Shown: positions 9,424-18,514, numbered from the stretch's first letter. The stretch is DNA of 64,000 bases from Methanococcoides burtonii DSM 6242 (GCF_000013725.1 NC_007955.1:248001-312000); one strand, 5' to 3'. Translations and numbers: made by a program. Notes: generated from the letters alone by a model not told the origin.

Positions 9424-10731
9424 TCAAGCAATTTCCTTTATCTTTGCGAACAACTGCTTGAGTGTGTCTTCATTGCTCTGTGTGAACTCGAATGGAGATG
9501 TTGTGAACGGCTTGAAGTACATTGGCACGTTGTCGAGCCTGTAGAATGTACCGTCATTCTCCATTGCATCGATGACACCAGGAAGAACAACATCTGAAGC
9601 TGTTGTTGTTGGGCATGGAGCAATATCCAGGCAGGTCATTGGGATCTCTGCAAGATAGGATGCAGCATCTGCAGGAATGTGGTTGACAAGGTCAGCACAC
9701 ATAACGAATGCAGCGTCTACGTCCTTATCCCTCAGCAGATCAACAGTGGTGGTCTCTCCAGGGTTGTACCTTGGATAGCCTCTTGAGAAGTCGATACCAA
9801 ACGGATATCCGTACAGATATGATGCGACCTGGTTGAAACCTGCCACATTACAGTGACCTCTGAGTGCACCGAGTACGAACTTTGTACCGTGGTTGTTGTT
9901 GAGCTCTTTTACAAGGTTGAGACCAAGCTCAACGTTCCTGTGCTTACCCATTGAAGAACCAAGACCAAGACCGACTGAGATGCTACCGAAGTTTGCATTC
10001 ACCATTACATCGATCATCTCATCCATTGCAGAAATTGGCACACCTGTGATCTCCTCTACAGATGGGTGTGGACGTTTTCCGTTAAGGATGGTCAGCAGTG
10101 CGCTCAAAAGCTCATAGTCAGAGTTTGGTTTAAGCTGTATGTGAAGGTCTGATGCTACTGCTGTATCGGTCCTTCTTGGGTCAACAGTGATAACCTTACG
10201 GTCGAACCTTCCTCTCTTAGACCAGTATCCTCTTGGGAAGACAGCATACTTAGACATGTGTCTTGGCATGGATGCCAGAGGGTTGGTTCCCCAATAGATG
10301 TTCACGTCAGCCCTGTTCTTGACCTGACCTGCTGTTGAGCCTGCACATCCGCTTTCCTGAATACCCATAACAGTAGGACCGTGGCAGATAGTTGCATTAG
10401 AATCTGCTACACCGCCAAGATACTCAGCGATATGAAGACCGACTTCCTGTGCTTCGCATGAGGTCTCACTTCCGAGGAAGAAAAGAGGTCTCTTTGCGTT
10501 CACAAGCATCTCTGCAGCCTTTGTGAGTGCTTCGTCCCATGCAGCTTTCTCAAGCTTACCATTCTTTTTGACAAGTGGGTCCTTAAGACGGTGTGAACTT
10601 ACGACTTCCTGGAACTTTGCATTACCCATCTTGCATGCGTTCTTGACAGTGATCTCGTTATCTCCAAGCTCTACCTGGATATCATCACATGAAGCTCCGC
10701 ATACCGGACACATAATGTTCTTAAAAACCAT
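9424..10731 (-). CDS. fmdB: Formylmethanofuran dehydrogenase subunit B
   Basis: FmdB is the molybdopterin-bearing catalytic subunit that reduces CO2 to formate before it is attached to methanofuran. The N-terminal CPVCGASCDD segment is part of the Fe-S ligand set, and ATICHGPTVMG holds the active-site cysteine, encoded by TGC and not by a selenocysteine TGA. The size of about 435 residues is normal. I placed the start at 10731, where GGGAGGT lies at a good distance, rather than the upstream in-frame ATG at 10776 that would overlap fmdD. The operon order matches the molybdenum-type fmd locus of Methanosarcina; the metal itself cannot be read from sequence. Confidence 0.95.
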   Translation of the reverse strand: MVFKNIMCPVCGASCDDIQVELGDNEITVKNACKMGNAKFQEVVSSHRLKDPLVKKNGKLEKAAWDEALTKAAEMLVNAKRPLFFLGSETSCEAQEVGLHIAEYLGGVADSNATICHGPTVMGIQESGCAGSTAGQVKNRADVNIYWGTNPLASMPRHMSKYAVFPRGYWSKRGRFDRKVITVDPRRTDTAVASDLHIQLKPNSDYELLSALLTILNGKRPHPSVEEITGVPISAMDEMIDVMVNANFGSISVGLGLGSSMGKHRNVELGLNLVKELNNNHGTKFVLGALRGHCNVAGFNQVASYLYGYPFGIDFSRGYPRYNPGETTTVDLLRDKDVDAAFVMCADLVNHIPADAASYLAEIPMTCLDIAPCPTTTASDVVLPGVIDAMENDGTFYRLDNVPMYFKPFTTSPFEFTQSNEDTLKQLFAKIKEIA

Positions 10732-10732
10732 A

Positions 10733-11122
10733 TCATTTACCTCCCATATAGAGATTAAGGACAACATCCTCTGCACTCAATACATCACCTTCTCCTGCCT
10801 CGACAGTCACAGGACTGCCTTTGTAGAGAGGAGAACCTGTTGAGAATGTATATGGATCAATGATCACGTTAGACCAGATCGCTCTTGGCATGAATACATC
10901 TCCATCCATCATAACATCTGTACATTTTGTATAAACTATGATGGAATGTTTTTTGTCCTTACTTGTTACTTTTACTTTTTCCGGGCATCCAAGGGATCCA
11001 AAATTAGAGGGGGAGAGCCAGCACACTGCGCACTCGAGCCTATATTCCTCTGAATACTTGTTTCCACCTTTTGCAAGTCTGCCCTCATTAATGGTACTTC
11101 CTGTGTTAAGTAATACTTCCAT
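10733..11122 (-). CDS. fmdD: Formylmethanofuran dehydrogenase subunit D
   Basis: This subunit of about 129 residues corresponds to the molydopterin dinucleotide-binding C-terminal domain of other molybdopterin enzymes, here split off from FmdB as in all Fwd/Fmd complexes. The FMPRAIWSNVI stretch and the C-terminal GEGDVLSAEDVV block are typical. The ATG at 11122 follows GAGGTGTGAT and is preferred over the GTG two codons upstream. The stop overlaps the ribosome site of fmdB, indicating coupled translation. Confidence 0.93.
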   Translation of the reverse strand: MEVLLNTGSTINEGRLAKGGNKYSEEYRLECAVCWLSPSNFGSLGCPEKVKVTSKDKKHSIIVYTKCTDVMMDGDVFMPRAIWSNVIIDPYTFSTGSPLYKGSPVTVEAGEGDVLSAEDVVLNLYMGGK

Positions 11123-11131
11123 TATCACACC

Positions 11132-11941
11132 TCACAGATCCAGATTTGCAGCCTGATTGACATAGAGCGTGCCCTTTGGCCTCTTTGTGATCGCATTGTC
11201 ACCGAGGAACTTCATGAACTCACCCGGGCATTCTATATCATCGAACTTAAGGTCGCTTTCGTTTGTCACATATTCAAATCCAGGAGAGAATCTCTCGATA
11301 GTTCCATTAACAACCATTGTACCGGCTGTCATTTCAGCAGCAACTGCACGAATAGCATTTCCTTTTACAGCGATAAGACCGCCGTTCTGGCGAATGCCAG
11401 TGTAGTGACCGACATTTCCACCAACGATTATCTCCCCACCGCTGATACCGCCACCAAGGTTATTGTTAGCATCACCATCGATAACGATGCGTCCGCCGGA
11501 CATTCCTATCCACTTACCGCGGTATGCACAACCAACGTGGTCATTTGCATTACCTTCGATGTGGATAAGTCCACCTACCATCTCCATTCCTGCCCATGAA
11601 TCAGCATCGCCTTTTACAAGGATCTCGCCACCTACCATCTGGGAGCCTACATGCATGCTGACAGATCCTTCAACAGTGATATTTCCAACTGTCATCTTTT
11701 CACCGATGCGCTTTACTCTCGCAGAATCGCCTTTGATGACAATAGATGTATCTTCTGCAGAAGCACCAGCATCGCCCTCCACATCAAAGAATGCAGAGAT
11801 AGGAAACTGTTTTGGGCCCTGCCAAACCAGCAGAGCCTCGATTTCGCTCTTGTTCTTGCCAGCAAATGTATCAGGAGTGATAACATCCGCCTCTATTTTT
11901 AAACCAATTTCAGTATTGACTGTAAGAATGACTTCTGCCAT
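11132..11941 (-). CDS. fmdC: Formylmethanofuran dehydrogenase subunit C
   Basis: FmdC is a structural subunit of about 270 residues related to the C-terminal domain of glutamate synthase. Its middle (about residues 70-215) is a right-handed beta-helix built from repeated turns with G-G-x-I-x-V-x-G-D/N-A, clearly visible here. In the known complex it bridges the FmdA and FmdB active sites. It starts four bases after fmdA ends. Confidence 0.95.
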   Translation of the reverse strand: MAEVILTVNTEIGLKIEADVITPDTFAGKNKSEIEALLVWQGPKQFPISAFFDVEGDAGASAEDTSIVIKGDSARVKRIGEKMTVGNITVEGSVSMHVGSQMVGGEILVKGDADSWAGMEMVGGLIHIEGNANDHVGCAYRGKWIGMSGGRIVIDGDANNNLGGGISGGEIIVGGNVGHYTGIRQNGGLIAVKGNAIRAVAAEMTAGTMVVNGTIERFSPGFEYVTNESDLKFDDIECPGEFMKFLGDNAITKRPKGTLYVNQAANLDL

Positions 11942-11945
11942 GCTC

Positions 11946-13700
11946 TCACTGCTCCGTGTTTACCTTGATCACTGTTGGATTGACCAGGTACTTCTCAGGT
12001 GTTGGATAGTGGTTGAAACCGTGTGAATAATACCTGAACCATTCCTGAACATCCTTAAGCATTTCTTTCTCATTTGCATCAGGAACGCTCGCGTCGGTAT
12101 AATATGTCCTTTTATCAGGGATCATAGTGATCTCACCATCGTGGCAGACAACCTCTCCGCCTTTGATAGTGTATTCAGCAGTGCTGAATTTGTTGATCAG
12201 GTCAGAATATTCCCTGGTATCGATCTTTGTTGGGTCGATGTCGTAAATAGTAACATCACCATCTGCACCGATACCAAAGCTACCCTTCCTGTGTGCCATA
12301 CCAATGGTCTTTGCCGTGTTAGCACGGGTAAGAATCGCAAGGTCGTAAAGGGACATTTCCCTGTCAACACCACCGAGTGTACTTCTGTCGTTAGCCCATT
12401 TGTGACATTCACTGAATGTCTGTTCCCTGAACTTCTCGGACATGAGCCAGCTCATAACGAGTGGATACTTGGTGAACGGTCCGCCATTTGGACTGTCGGT
12501 TGTCATGATGGTCTTCCATGGATCGTCGATAAGGAGCAGGCACTCAAGACCCATTGCCCACTGAGTGCTGTGAACAGGGTTGCTCTTAAGATATGTAAAT
12601 GGACAGACACCTGAACCACATTCAAGCTCAACATCAGTGTTGGACCATTTGCCACCAGTAAGCACTGAGAGATCGTGGATGGAAGGACCATCACCAGTCA
12701 TACATGTTGCTTCACCGAATGGTACGCAACCACTGTCAATGACAACATGGTCAGCGTTGTTGATATAATCTGCAAGAGGCTTGACACCAGATTCGAAATC
12801 ACGCCAGGATGTGCCGGCAAATGCATTGAACATCATGTGTGTGAGGTACACTGACTGATCTCTGCTTGCATCGATCTTTGTCTCAGCCCAGTTAACACTC
12901 ATGTTCTGCTTTGCCTTTGTTTTGCTGGAAATACCAAGAGATTCCTTTGTTGTCCTGTAGTTTCCCGGATGACCAAGATTGTTTGCGTGAAGGTGCATTG
13001 ACATTGGCATACCAAGCATTTCGTTTACTTCGGTCAGCCCATCGATGATCTCCCTGGAAGATATCTCGAAGTGTATATTTTGCTCATCAAGGGAAGAAAC
13101 ATTCTTTCCCCAGCCCCAGTTCTCAACTCCACCAGGATTGACACACTTGATACCGTATGTCTTATGAGTTCTCATCATCCATGCAACATATGCTGCTGCC
13201 CTGTCCATGTCGCCTTCCTTCAAGTAGCGCATCATGAACCAGTTGTTACCGAGAACAAGGTAGCCACCCATATCGAGCATTGGGATGGAGCGCATCTCTT
13301 CGTGTGTATGACGTGCTTCCATTGGAGGAACAGCTGCCTCAAAAGCAGTAGTATATCCCAGCTTGGAGTATTCGTAACCTTCCATGTAGACGGATGGTAC
13401 GGTCTCCCCTGAACCTGAGTGAGCGATAGCTGTTTTTGTCCTTGTTGTCTTGTAACCATCCTCAGGACGCATCATCCTACCGGTATTGACCTTAGCACCG
13501 GCAATATGTGAGTGAGAATCTACACCACCAGGCATAACTGTCTTGCCTGTTGCATCAATTACCTTAACATCTTTCAGATCAGCTGCGGAAAGTTCGGAAA
13601 CTACCACGCCGTCCTTGATGAAGATGTCCTGCTGTTCACCGTTCACTTCATTGAGCGGGTCATAAACATATCCGTTCTTAATTACAATAGTTCCAGCCAT
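11946..13700 (-). CDS. fmdA: Formylmethanofuran dehydrogenase subunit A
   Basis: FmdA is the amidohydrolase-like subunit with a binuclear metal centre that joins formate and methanofuran. The 584-residue chain shows the metal-binding DSHSHIAG near residues 61-68, a second histidine motif HLHANNLGHPGNY, and the KSNPVHSTQW region, all at the spacing seen in the family. Its start codon overlaps the fmdF stop by one base. Confidence 0.96.
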   Translation of the reverse strand: MAGTIVIKNGYVYDPLNEVNGEQQDIFIKDGVVVSELSAADLKDVKVIDATGKTVMPGGVDSHSHIAGAKVNTGRMMRPEDGYKTTRTKTAIAHSGSGETVPSVYMEGYEYSKLGYTTAFEAAVPPMEARHTHEEMRSIPMLDMGGYLVLGNNWFMMRYLKEGDMDRAAAYVAWMMRTHKTYGIKCVNPGGVENWGWGKNVSSLDEQNIHFEISSREIIDGLTEVNEMLGMPMSMHLHANNLGHPGNYRTTKESLGISSKTKAKQNMSVNWAETKIDASRDQSVYLTHMMFNAFAGTSWRDFESGVKPLADYINNADHVVIDSGCVPFGEATCMTGDGPSIHDLSVLTGGKWSNTDVELECGSGVCPFTYLKSNPVHSTQWAMGLECLLLIDDPWKTIMTTDSPNGGPFTKYPLVMSWLMSEKFREQTFSECHKWANDRSTLGGVDREMSLYDLAILTRANTAKTIGMAHRKGSFGIGADGDVTIYDIDPTKIDTREYSDLINKFSTAEYTIKGGEVVCHDGEITMIPDKRTYYTDASVPDANEKEMLKDVQEWFRYYSHGFNHYPTPEKYLVNPTVIKVNTEQ

Positions 13701-14722
13701 TATTCAACCTCCCTCTTCTCAAGCCAAATTGCAGAAACCGGGCAGATAAGAGCACATGCACCACAGGAGCCACATGCTTCCTGATCAACTACTTTGACAG
13801 TACCGTTCCTTACCTCAAGCAGTGGTTTCTCATCAAGATCATTCAGTGAACCTGCTGCAAGATCCTTTGAGGATTTTGCATTGACAGGACACATGATCAC
13901 ACAATTTCCACAGCCAAGACATGCATCTTCATCTGTCACCAGGACAGAGGTCAATACAGGAGTTGCTGATGGCTTGTTGAGAAGTTTCTTCTCAAATACA
14001 GCTTTCTTGTTCATGTCAGGAACGATCGCTGTCTTCTGGACATCGATAGCATTGACAGGACAGGAAACAGCACATGCACCACAGTAGATACATGCATCAG
14101 GACGCTGAGCGACCTTGTCAACTCTTTCTCCTGGAGCCCATTCCGGATTGAACAGTGCATTGCATGGACATACATCCACACAGGTACGGCATGCCTGACA
14201 GACATCCTCTGCACGTTCCCAGGTACCCTCGAAAGGTTTCTGCACAGTTATAGCATTAGTTGGACATACCTCGCTACACCATCCACAGTGTACGCAGGTT
14301 TCCTGATCGATGATGGTTTCACCATCTATGCGTGCACTGCCATCGTTTGCAAGCCACTGCCTGGTCTCGATAGCACCCTGCGGACAGATCTGCTCACATA
14401 CACCACAGTGTACACAATTATCGTTCACCGTTGTTGGTGCGAGCGAGCTGCACAGGAAGTTCTCATCGCATACAGGCTTTCCATCTTCTCTCATCTCAAG
14501 GGCACCTGTTGGACAGACCTTAGTACACATTCCACATGTGATACATGTATCTCTAATATCCAGGTACTCCTTATTGATGAGTCCCCTGGCAACAGGTCCT
14601 ACTGAACCTATGATCAATGTGTCCTTAGGACAGACCATCGTACAGGTTCCGCAACCAATGCACTTTTCTGGTAAATACACCACTTGCTTGTTATCTTTTG
14701 TCTGAACTACTATTTCGTTCAT
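13700..14722 (-). CDS. fmdF: Polyferredoxin subunit of formylmethanofuran dehydrogenase
   Basis: FmdF feeds electrons to the FmdB active site. Eight ferredoxin-type Cx2Cx2Cx3CP motifs can be counted along the chain (for example CIGCGTCTMVCP and CIYCGACAVSCP), giving a predicted eight [4Fe-4S] clusters in four two-cluster units. I prefer ATG at 14722, which has GGAG eight bases upstream and follows fmdE by 16 bases. The longer frame from 14803 would begin inside fmdE. The operon position between fmdE and fmdA matches the Mo-type locus of Methanosarcina. Confidence 0.94.
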   Translation of the reverse strand: MNEIVVQTKDNKQVVYLPEKCIGCGTCTMVCPKDTLIIGSVGPVARGLINKEYLDIRDTCITCGMCTKVCPTGALEMREDGKPVCDENFLCSSLAPTTVNDNCVHCGVCEQICPQGAIETRQWLANDGSARIDGETIIDQETCVHCGWCSEVCPTNAITVQKPFEGTWERAEDVCQACRTCVDVCPCNALFNPEWAPGERVDKVAQRPDACIYCGACAVSCPVNAIDVQKTAIVPDMNKKAVFEKKLLNKPSATPVLTSVLVTDEDACLGCGNCVIMCPVNAKSSKDLAAGSLNDLDEKPLLEVRNGTVKVVDQEACGSCGACALICPVSAIWLEKREVE

Positions 14723-14738
14723 CTCATCTACTCCGTAA

Positions 14739-15329
14739 TTACTGCTCATGCCTGCATGCTTCACAAAGCGCTTCGCCTTCATATTGAATGAAGCTCTCTC
14801 CACATTTTTCGCACAGCCTTACTTGCTTGCTTTTCTTGACAGGAACTTCGATCGCTGTAAAAGTGTAAGAATAAATTTTCTCGCCTGCTTCGAGTAAAAT
14901 AGGCAGGATCTCTTCATGACGTACTTTTTCAAGGTTCATGAACCACGCATGCAATCTGGGATAAGCCTCGGTCTTTTCCGCATCAAGATATATCCTGACT
15001 GCGGGCATGATCATTTCACCCGGTGCACCACGTTTGTTCACGGTAACAGCCATCTTGCCGTAGTCCTTGATCTTCATTCCCTTATTCCCGATGGTAGCAC
15101 CCTCGAGTATCTGGAATGGATCAGGGACACAATTTGATGTCTCCGCTGTAACATAGATGCGTTCTCCTTCCTTAACATCAAGTAATCTCTTCGCCATCGT
15201 GAGCATCTGTAATCCTATCATTGCTCCCGAGCTCAAGTACCCGTGAAAAGGAATTATCTTCTCTATCTGCAAAAATAGCTCTGGATCTTGCTCTTTTATC
15301 CTGTTGATAATAGTATCCATATCATCCAT
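14739..15329 (-). CDS. fmdE: FmdE, first gene of the fmd operon
   Basis: The product has the FmdE domain in its first 150 residues (PFHGYLSSGAMIGLQM is the hallmark) and a short C-terminal zinc ribbon with CEKCGESF and CEAC. FmdE co-occurs with formylmethanofuran dehydrogenase, but its task in the complex is not settled. The start at 15329 follows AGAGGT by six bases; the open frame extends ten codons further up without a ribosome site. A TATA-like element lies about 105 bp upstream. Confidence 0.92.
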   Translation of the reverse strand: MDDMDTIINRIKEQDPELFLQIEKIIPFHGYLSSGAMIGLQMLTMAKRLLDVKEGERIYVTAETSNCVPDPFQILEGATIGNKGMKIKDYGKMAVTVNKRGAPGEMIMPAVRIYLDAEKTEAYPRLHAWFMNLEKVRHEEILPILLEAGEKIYSYTFTAIEVPVKKSKQVRLCEKCGESFIQYEGEALCEACRHEQ

Positions 15330-15431
15330 ATGAAGACCTCTTAATTTATGAAATAACACATCGAATCAGCCAGATCCTTATAGGCTCTGCCTGATAGCAT
15401 AGCCTCTAATGTTAAGGAACATACTGGTGAA

Positions 15432-15443
15432 AATTATATATAG
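15432..15443 (-). promoter_or_regulatory. Putative TATA box of the fmd operon
   Basis: On the minus strand this reads CTATATATAATT, a strong archaeal TATA-like element about 105 bp before the fmdE start. That predicts a leader of roughly 75-80 nt. It is the best candidate in the 228-bp gap between fmdE and the next gene upstream; the transcription start itself is not visible. Confidence 0.5.
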
Positions 15444-15587
15444 TTTATCGTTGCCGGTCGAATATCAGCAGGAAGCTTAAATAGCCAATTGAATTCTTTT
15501 TTGCATAGGAACAGATAAAACGGAAAATAGAAAAAGTAAGGCCATATTCTAAGAATAAACTATCGACAGCCCTTCACCTCATCAAAT

Positions 15588-15875
15588 TCATTCCACCAGC
15601 TCAGCAACCCTTTCGAGCAATTGTCTGGCAGTACCATCATCCGGCGCATGTCTCACAGTGATCTTGCCACTCCCATAGATAAGCACCATCATAGCACCTG
15701 AAGTAAAACGGATCGCACCAAGCTCTTCAGAACACCTGAGAAACTTGATGGTAACGCCTTCTTCGACAGATAAAGCTTCACATGCCTTTGGGATATCTAT
15801 CTCATTTTCAAGCTGCGCCTCTACATGAAAAATAGAAGGCTTGCTTGTACAAGGAGCAATAGAACGAATTTCCAT
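15588..15875 (-). CDS. Small uncharacterised protein downstream of the IscU gene
   Basis: The 95-residue product alternates beta-strand-like hydrophobic stretches and polar turns, with three cysteines, the glycine-rich segment MMVLIYGSGKITVR near residues 62-75 and a C-terminal amphipathic helix. This looks like a compact alpha/beta fold. It lies 50 bp downstream of the Fe-S scaffold gene on the same strand and is probably cotranscribed with it. I do not recognise a named family; a role in sulfur or Fe-S handling is inference from position. Confidence 0.6.
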   Translation of the reverse strand: MEIRSIAPCTSKPSIFHVEAQLENEIDIPKACEALSVEEGVTIKFLRCSEELGAIRFTSGAMMVLIYGSGKITVRHAPDDGTARQLLERVAELVE

Positions 15876-15925
15876 ATTTATCAGAACCTGATCAAATGTA
15901 AATATAAAAAGGAGATAGAAGAATA

Positions 15926-16561
15926 TCAGGAGATGAAATCAACCGTGACACTCTCAACATCCCACAATGATTCCAGCTTATCGACAATATCTTCCTTTAT
16001 GGCAACTGCAAACTGATGTGTCGAAGGTATATCAAGCACTATACGAACAGTACCTTCCTCGACCACCACCTTTAGCACAAGTTCGGTCCTGATGATATCA
16101 AGACCTGCCATCGGGTTCATCACATGCTTCAAACGCTTACTGACAACCTCTACCGTAGTGGCCTCATTCTCCACGACCATGCCATGCTTCTCTTCATAAT
16201 CACGAATAGCAGACCGAAGCCCCTCGACCGCAAGCACGGAACAATGCGCCTTGACAGGTGGAAGTCCACCAAGAGCATTAGCTGCTTCCTTCCACGTGAT
16301 CTTCTTGGCCTCTTCAAGCGTCTTGCCCTTTGCCATCTCAGTAATCATAGATGCTGTTGCGATATTGGATGCACAGCCATAGGACTCGAAAGAAATATCC
16401 TCGATAACCAGAGTATCAGGATTAACTTTCAGATAAACGGCAACCATATCACCACATGCAGGACTGCCTTCAAGACCCTTGCCGTCAGGATCCTCCATCT
16501 TTCCAACATTCTGTGGATTTCTGAAATGCTCAAGTACCTCTTTTGTGTATGGGAAAGTCAT
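15926..16561 (-). CDS. IscU-type Fe-S scaffold fused to a DUF59-like C-terminal domain
   Basis: Residues 1-125 are an IscU domain with all three cluster cysteines in context (SPACGDMV, YGCASNIA and KAHCSVLA) and the adjacent conserved Asp. The last 75 or so residues resemble a MIP18/DUF59- or NifU-C-type domain, which in other proteins helps cluster transfer. The scaffold therefore looks functional. It lies 33 bp downstream of an IscS-like gene. The partner's missing catalytic residues raise the question of where this scaffold gets its sulfur. Confidence 0.88.
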   Translation of the reverse strand: MTFPYTKEVLEHFRNPQNVGKMEDPDGKGLEGSPACGDMVAVYLKVNPDTLVIEDISFESYGCASNIATASMITEMAKGKTLEEAKKITWKEAANALGGLPPVKAHCSVLAVEGLRSAIRDYEEKHGMVVENEATTVEVVSKRLKHVMNPMAGLDIIRTELVLKVVVEEGTVRIVLDIPSTHQFAVAIKEDIVDKLESLWDVESVTVDFIS

Positions 16562-16594
16562 AGAAACACCTCTCTTGTTTTTCTCACCATAATT

Positions 16595-17764
16595 TCAATT
16601 ATCTTCTGACAGAGGGCTGATAGCCCGCAGATTCGTGACAACATCCTTCAATGCATCAATAATAGCATCTGCATCCTCAATAGTATTAAAGCGCCCGAAA
16701 CTGAAACGCAGTGACCCATGTGCCCTCTCATGATTGCCACCGATACCTAGTATCACATGGCTTGCTTCAAGAGAACGACTAAAACATGCAGAGCCTGTAC
16801 TTACTGCAAAGCCCAGCATATCAAGATGCAATGTAATGGATTCACCCTCGACATAATGGAATGTCATATTAGCATTTTGTGGCAACCTGCTGGTAGCACT
16901 TCCATTTAGCGTAACATGAGAAATATCAGACATCGCTCTTTCGATAACGCGATCCCTCATAGCTGCAAGGCGTTCATTCTCCTCAGGGGTCACAAGTTCC
17001 ACAGCTTTTGCAAATCCTACCGCAGACGGGATGTTCTCCACACCAGCACGCCTATCGGATTCCTGGAATCCTCCATCCATCCATTTGTCGATCGGAGTTC
17101 CTTCACGTATATACAGTGCACCAATACCTCTGGGACCATGTATAGTATGTGCTGACATTGTTACAAGGTCCACCGGAAGTTTGCTCACATCCAGAGGAAC
17201 TCGTGTAAAACTATGAGTGGCATCAGTATGCAACAGAACATCCTTATCCTCACAGATATCAGAGATGGCTTTAAGGTCCTGCAAAGTGCCTATCTCCTGA
17301 TTTGCCTGCTGAATGGATACCAGTGCTGTTTGCGAAGTGATAGTATCGGTGAACATATCAATATCGAGGACACCTTCTCCATCGACATTTATAAAGTCTA
17401 CCTTATAGCCCTGCTTATCGAGTTTCTTTGCTGTGTTCAGCACAGAGAAATCTTCCAGACGGGATACGATCAAATGGTCGTCCTTCTTTCCTTTCAGAGC
17501 TGAAAGCACTCCTTTTATTGCCATATTGCTCGATTCAGTGCTTCCTGAAGTGAATACGATCTCGCCAGCTTGCGCACCAAGTCTTGATGCAATGACCTTG
17601 CGTGACCTTTCAAGACCTTCCTTGGCATCAATGCCCATGGAATAACCGAATTCAGACGTAGCAACTGCATAAGCATCAAAGAAATACGGTTTCATCGCTT
17701 CAAGTACTTCTTCATCAAGTCTTGTACTTGCAGCGTTATCAAGATAGATTGTCTCATTGAACAT
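16595..17764 (-). CDS. IscS/NifS-like protein lacking the PLP lysine
   Basis: The 389-residue chain has the full layout of a class V aminotransferase cysteine desulfurase: YLDNAAST at the N-terminus, FTSGSTESSNMAIKG, HTDATHSF, and the mobile-loop cysteine in STGSACFSRS (Cys327). However, the SAHK motif that carries the Schiff-base lysine reads SAHT (Thr207, codon ACT), and the EH motif whose histidine stacks on PLP reads ED (Asp105). Without these residues normal PLP chemistry is not expected. The start at 17764 follows GGGGTG. It is paired with an intact IscU-type scaffold. Confidence 0.85.
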   Translation of the reverse strand: MFNETIYLDNAASTRLDEEVLEAMKPYFFDAYAVATSEFGYSMGIDAKEGLERSRKVIASRLGAQAGEIVFTSGSTESSNMAIKGVLSALKGKKDDHLIVSRLEDFSVLNTAKKLDKQGYKVDFINVDGEGVLDIDMFTDTITSQTALVSIQQANQEIGTLQDLKAISDICEDKDVLLHTDATHSFTRVPLDVSKLPVDLVTMSAHTIHGPRGIGALYIREGTPIDKWMDGGFQESDRRAGVENIPSAVGFAKAVELVTPEENERLAAMRDRVIERAMSDISHVTLNGSATSRLPQNANMTFHYVEGESITLHLDMLGFAVSTGSACFSRSLEASHVILGIGGNHERAHGSLRFSFGRFNTIEDADAIIDALKDVVTNLRAISPLSEDN

Positions 17765-17957
17765 CTGGCAATACACCCCTTAAATTAAATGGAATAAGAT
17801 ATTGAACCGATCTGCCAAGATAAATGTAATGATAAAGGCAATTTAAGACAGATATCGGTGAACATACAAAGTTATATCGGCAACTGTATAAATCGTTAAC
17901 TATCTGCCGTGATTCAAAAAGATGAACAGGCAGATAAACTACCTGTTTCAACAAAGA

Positions 17958-18065
17958 TCATACGGATCTTACAATAGCTTCAGCGATCTTTGCGACTTTT
18001 ACACCGGACTCCAGCATACCACCAAAGGTCGGACCCATTCCGGAGAAACCTTTAAGGTCTACCAG
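17958..18065 (-). pseudogene. C-terminal scrap of a Thi4-type thiazole synthase
   Basis: About 35 residues ending at the stop codon read GMGPTFGGMLESGVKVAKIA. This is the hallmark end of the archaeal Thi4/ribose-1,5-bisphosphate-isomerase-like family, which makes the thiamine thiazole precursor. Everything upstream of LVDLKG departs from the family, so more than 200 residues are missing. It lies between the iscS-like gene and an XRE regulator, and shows that a gene was deleted here. Confidence 0.6.
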
Positions 18066-18190
18066 ACCAATGCGTTCACGATAGTGAAGTTGCAAGCTAT
18101 TATTTAGCCATTGCGCTTGATAGCAGAACGACCAATAAAACAAAAGCTAACCTTAGAACAATAATAGCTCAGAAAAAAGATAGTTATAAT

Positions 18191-18514
18191 TTAAGTCGGA
18201 CCAACAGGACAGGCATCGTCCCCAGTCCTTAAATGTCTGCATATATCACAGATCTTTGCAGAAACGTTATCGATCTTGCCTTCCTGGATCTCAACCGCAA
18301 GACGAGATATTGCATCTTTTATCTCATTATCGAATTCGATCCGGTAACCTCGTTTTTTTGTCATGTACTGAGAAACAGCGGAAGGCGCCATACCAAAGAG
18401 CCTTGCAACTTCCTTTTGGGCAATGCCATTGTTCACAAGCTCAACCGCAAGTGCTGCACGTATCGCAGGAAGGACATCCCATACTACTGCCTGACAAGGA
18501 GTTTCCAGTTTCAT
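18191..18514 (-). CDS. XRE-type regulator with C-terminal cysteine cluster
   Basis: The 107-residue protein has a helix-turn-helix at about residues 28-60 (IAQKEVARLFGMAPSAVSQY) and ends with a cysteine-rich tail, CDICRHLRTGDDACP. Three cysteines so spaced could hold an Fe-S cluster or zinc, so it may sense redox state or cluster supply; that is inference. ATG at 18514 follows GAAGGT by seven bases and is preferred over the open-frame GTG at 18532. A palindrome beside its TATA box suggests autoregulation. It lies next to a thi4 fragment and the Fe-S gene pair. Confidence 0.75.
   Translation of the reverse strand: MKLETPCQAVVWDVLPAIRAALAVELVNNGIAQKEVARLFGMAPSAVSQYMTKKRGYRIEFDNEIKDAISRLAVEIQEGKIDNVSAKICDICRHLRTGDDACPVGPT

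Noticed and set aside
9424-10731. Selenocysteine in the FmdB active site
   Set aside because: The active-site codon in the CHGP motif is a normal cysteine codon and the frame is uninterrupted.
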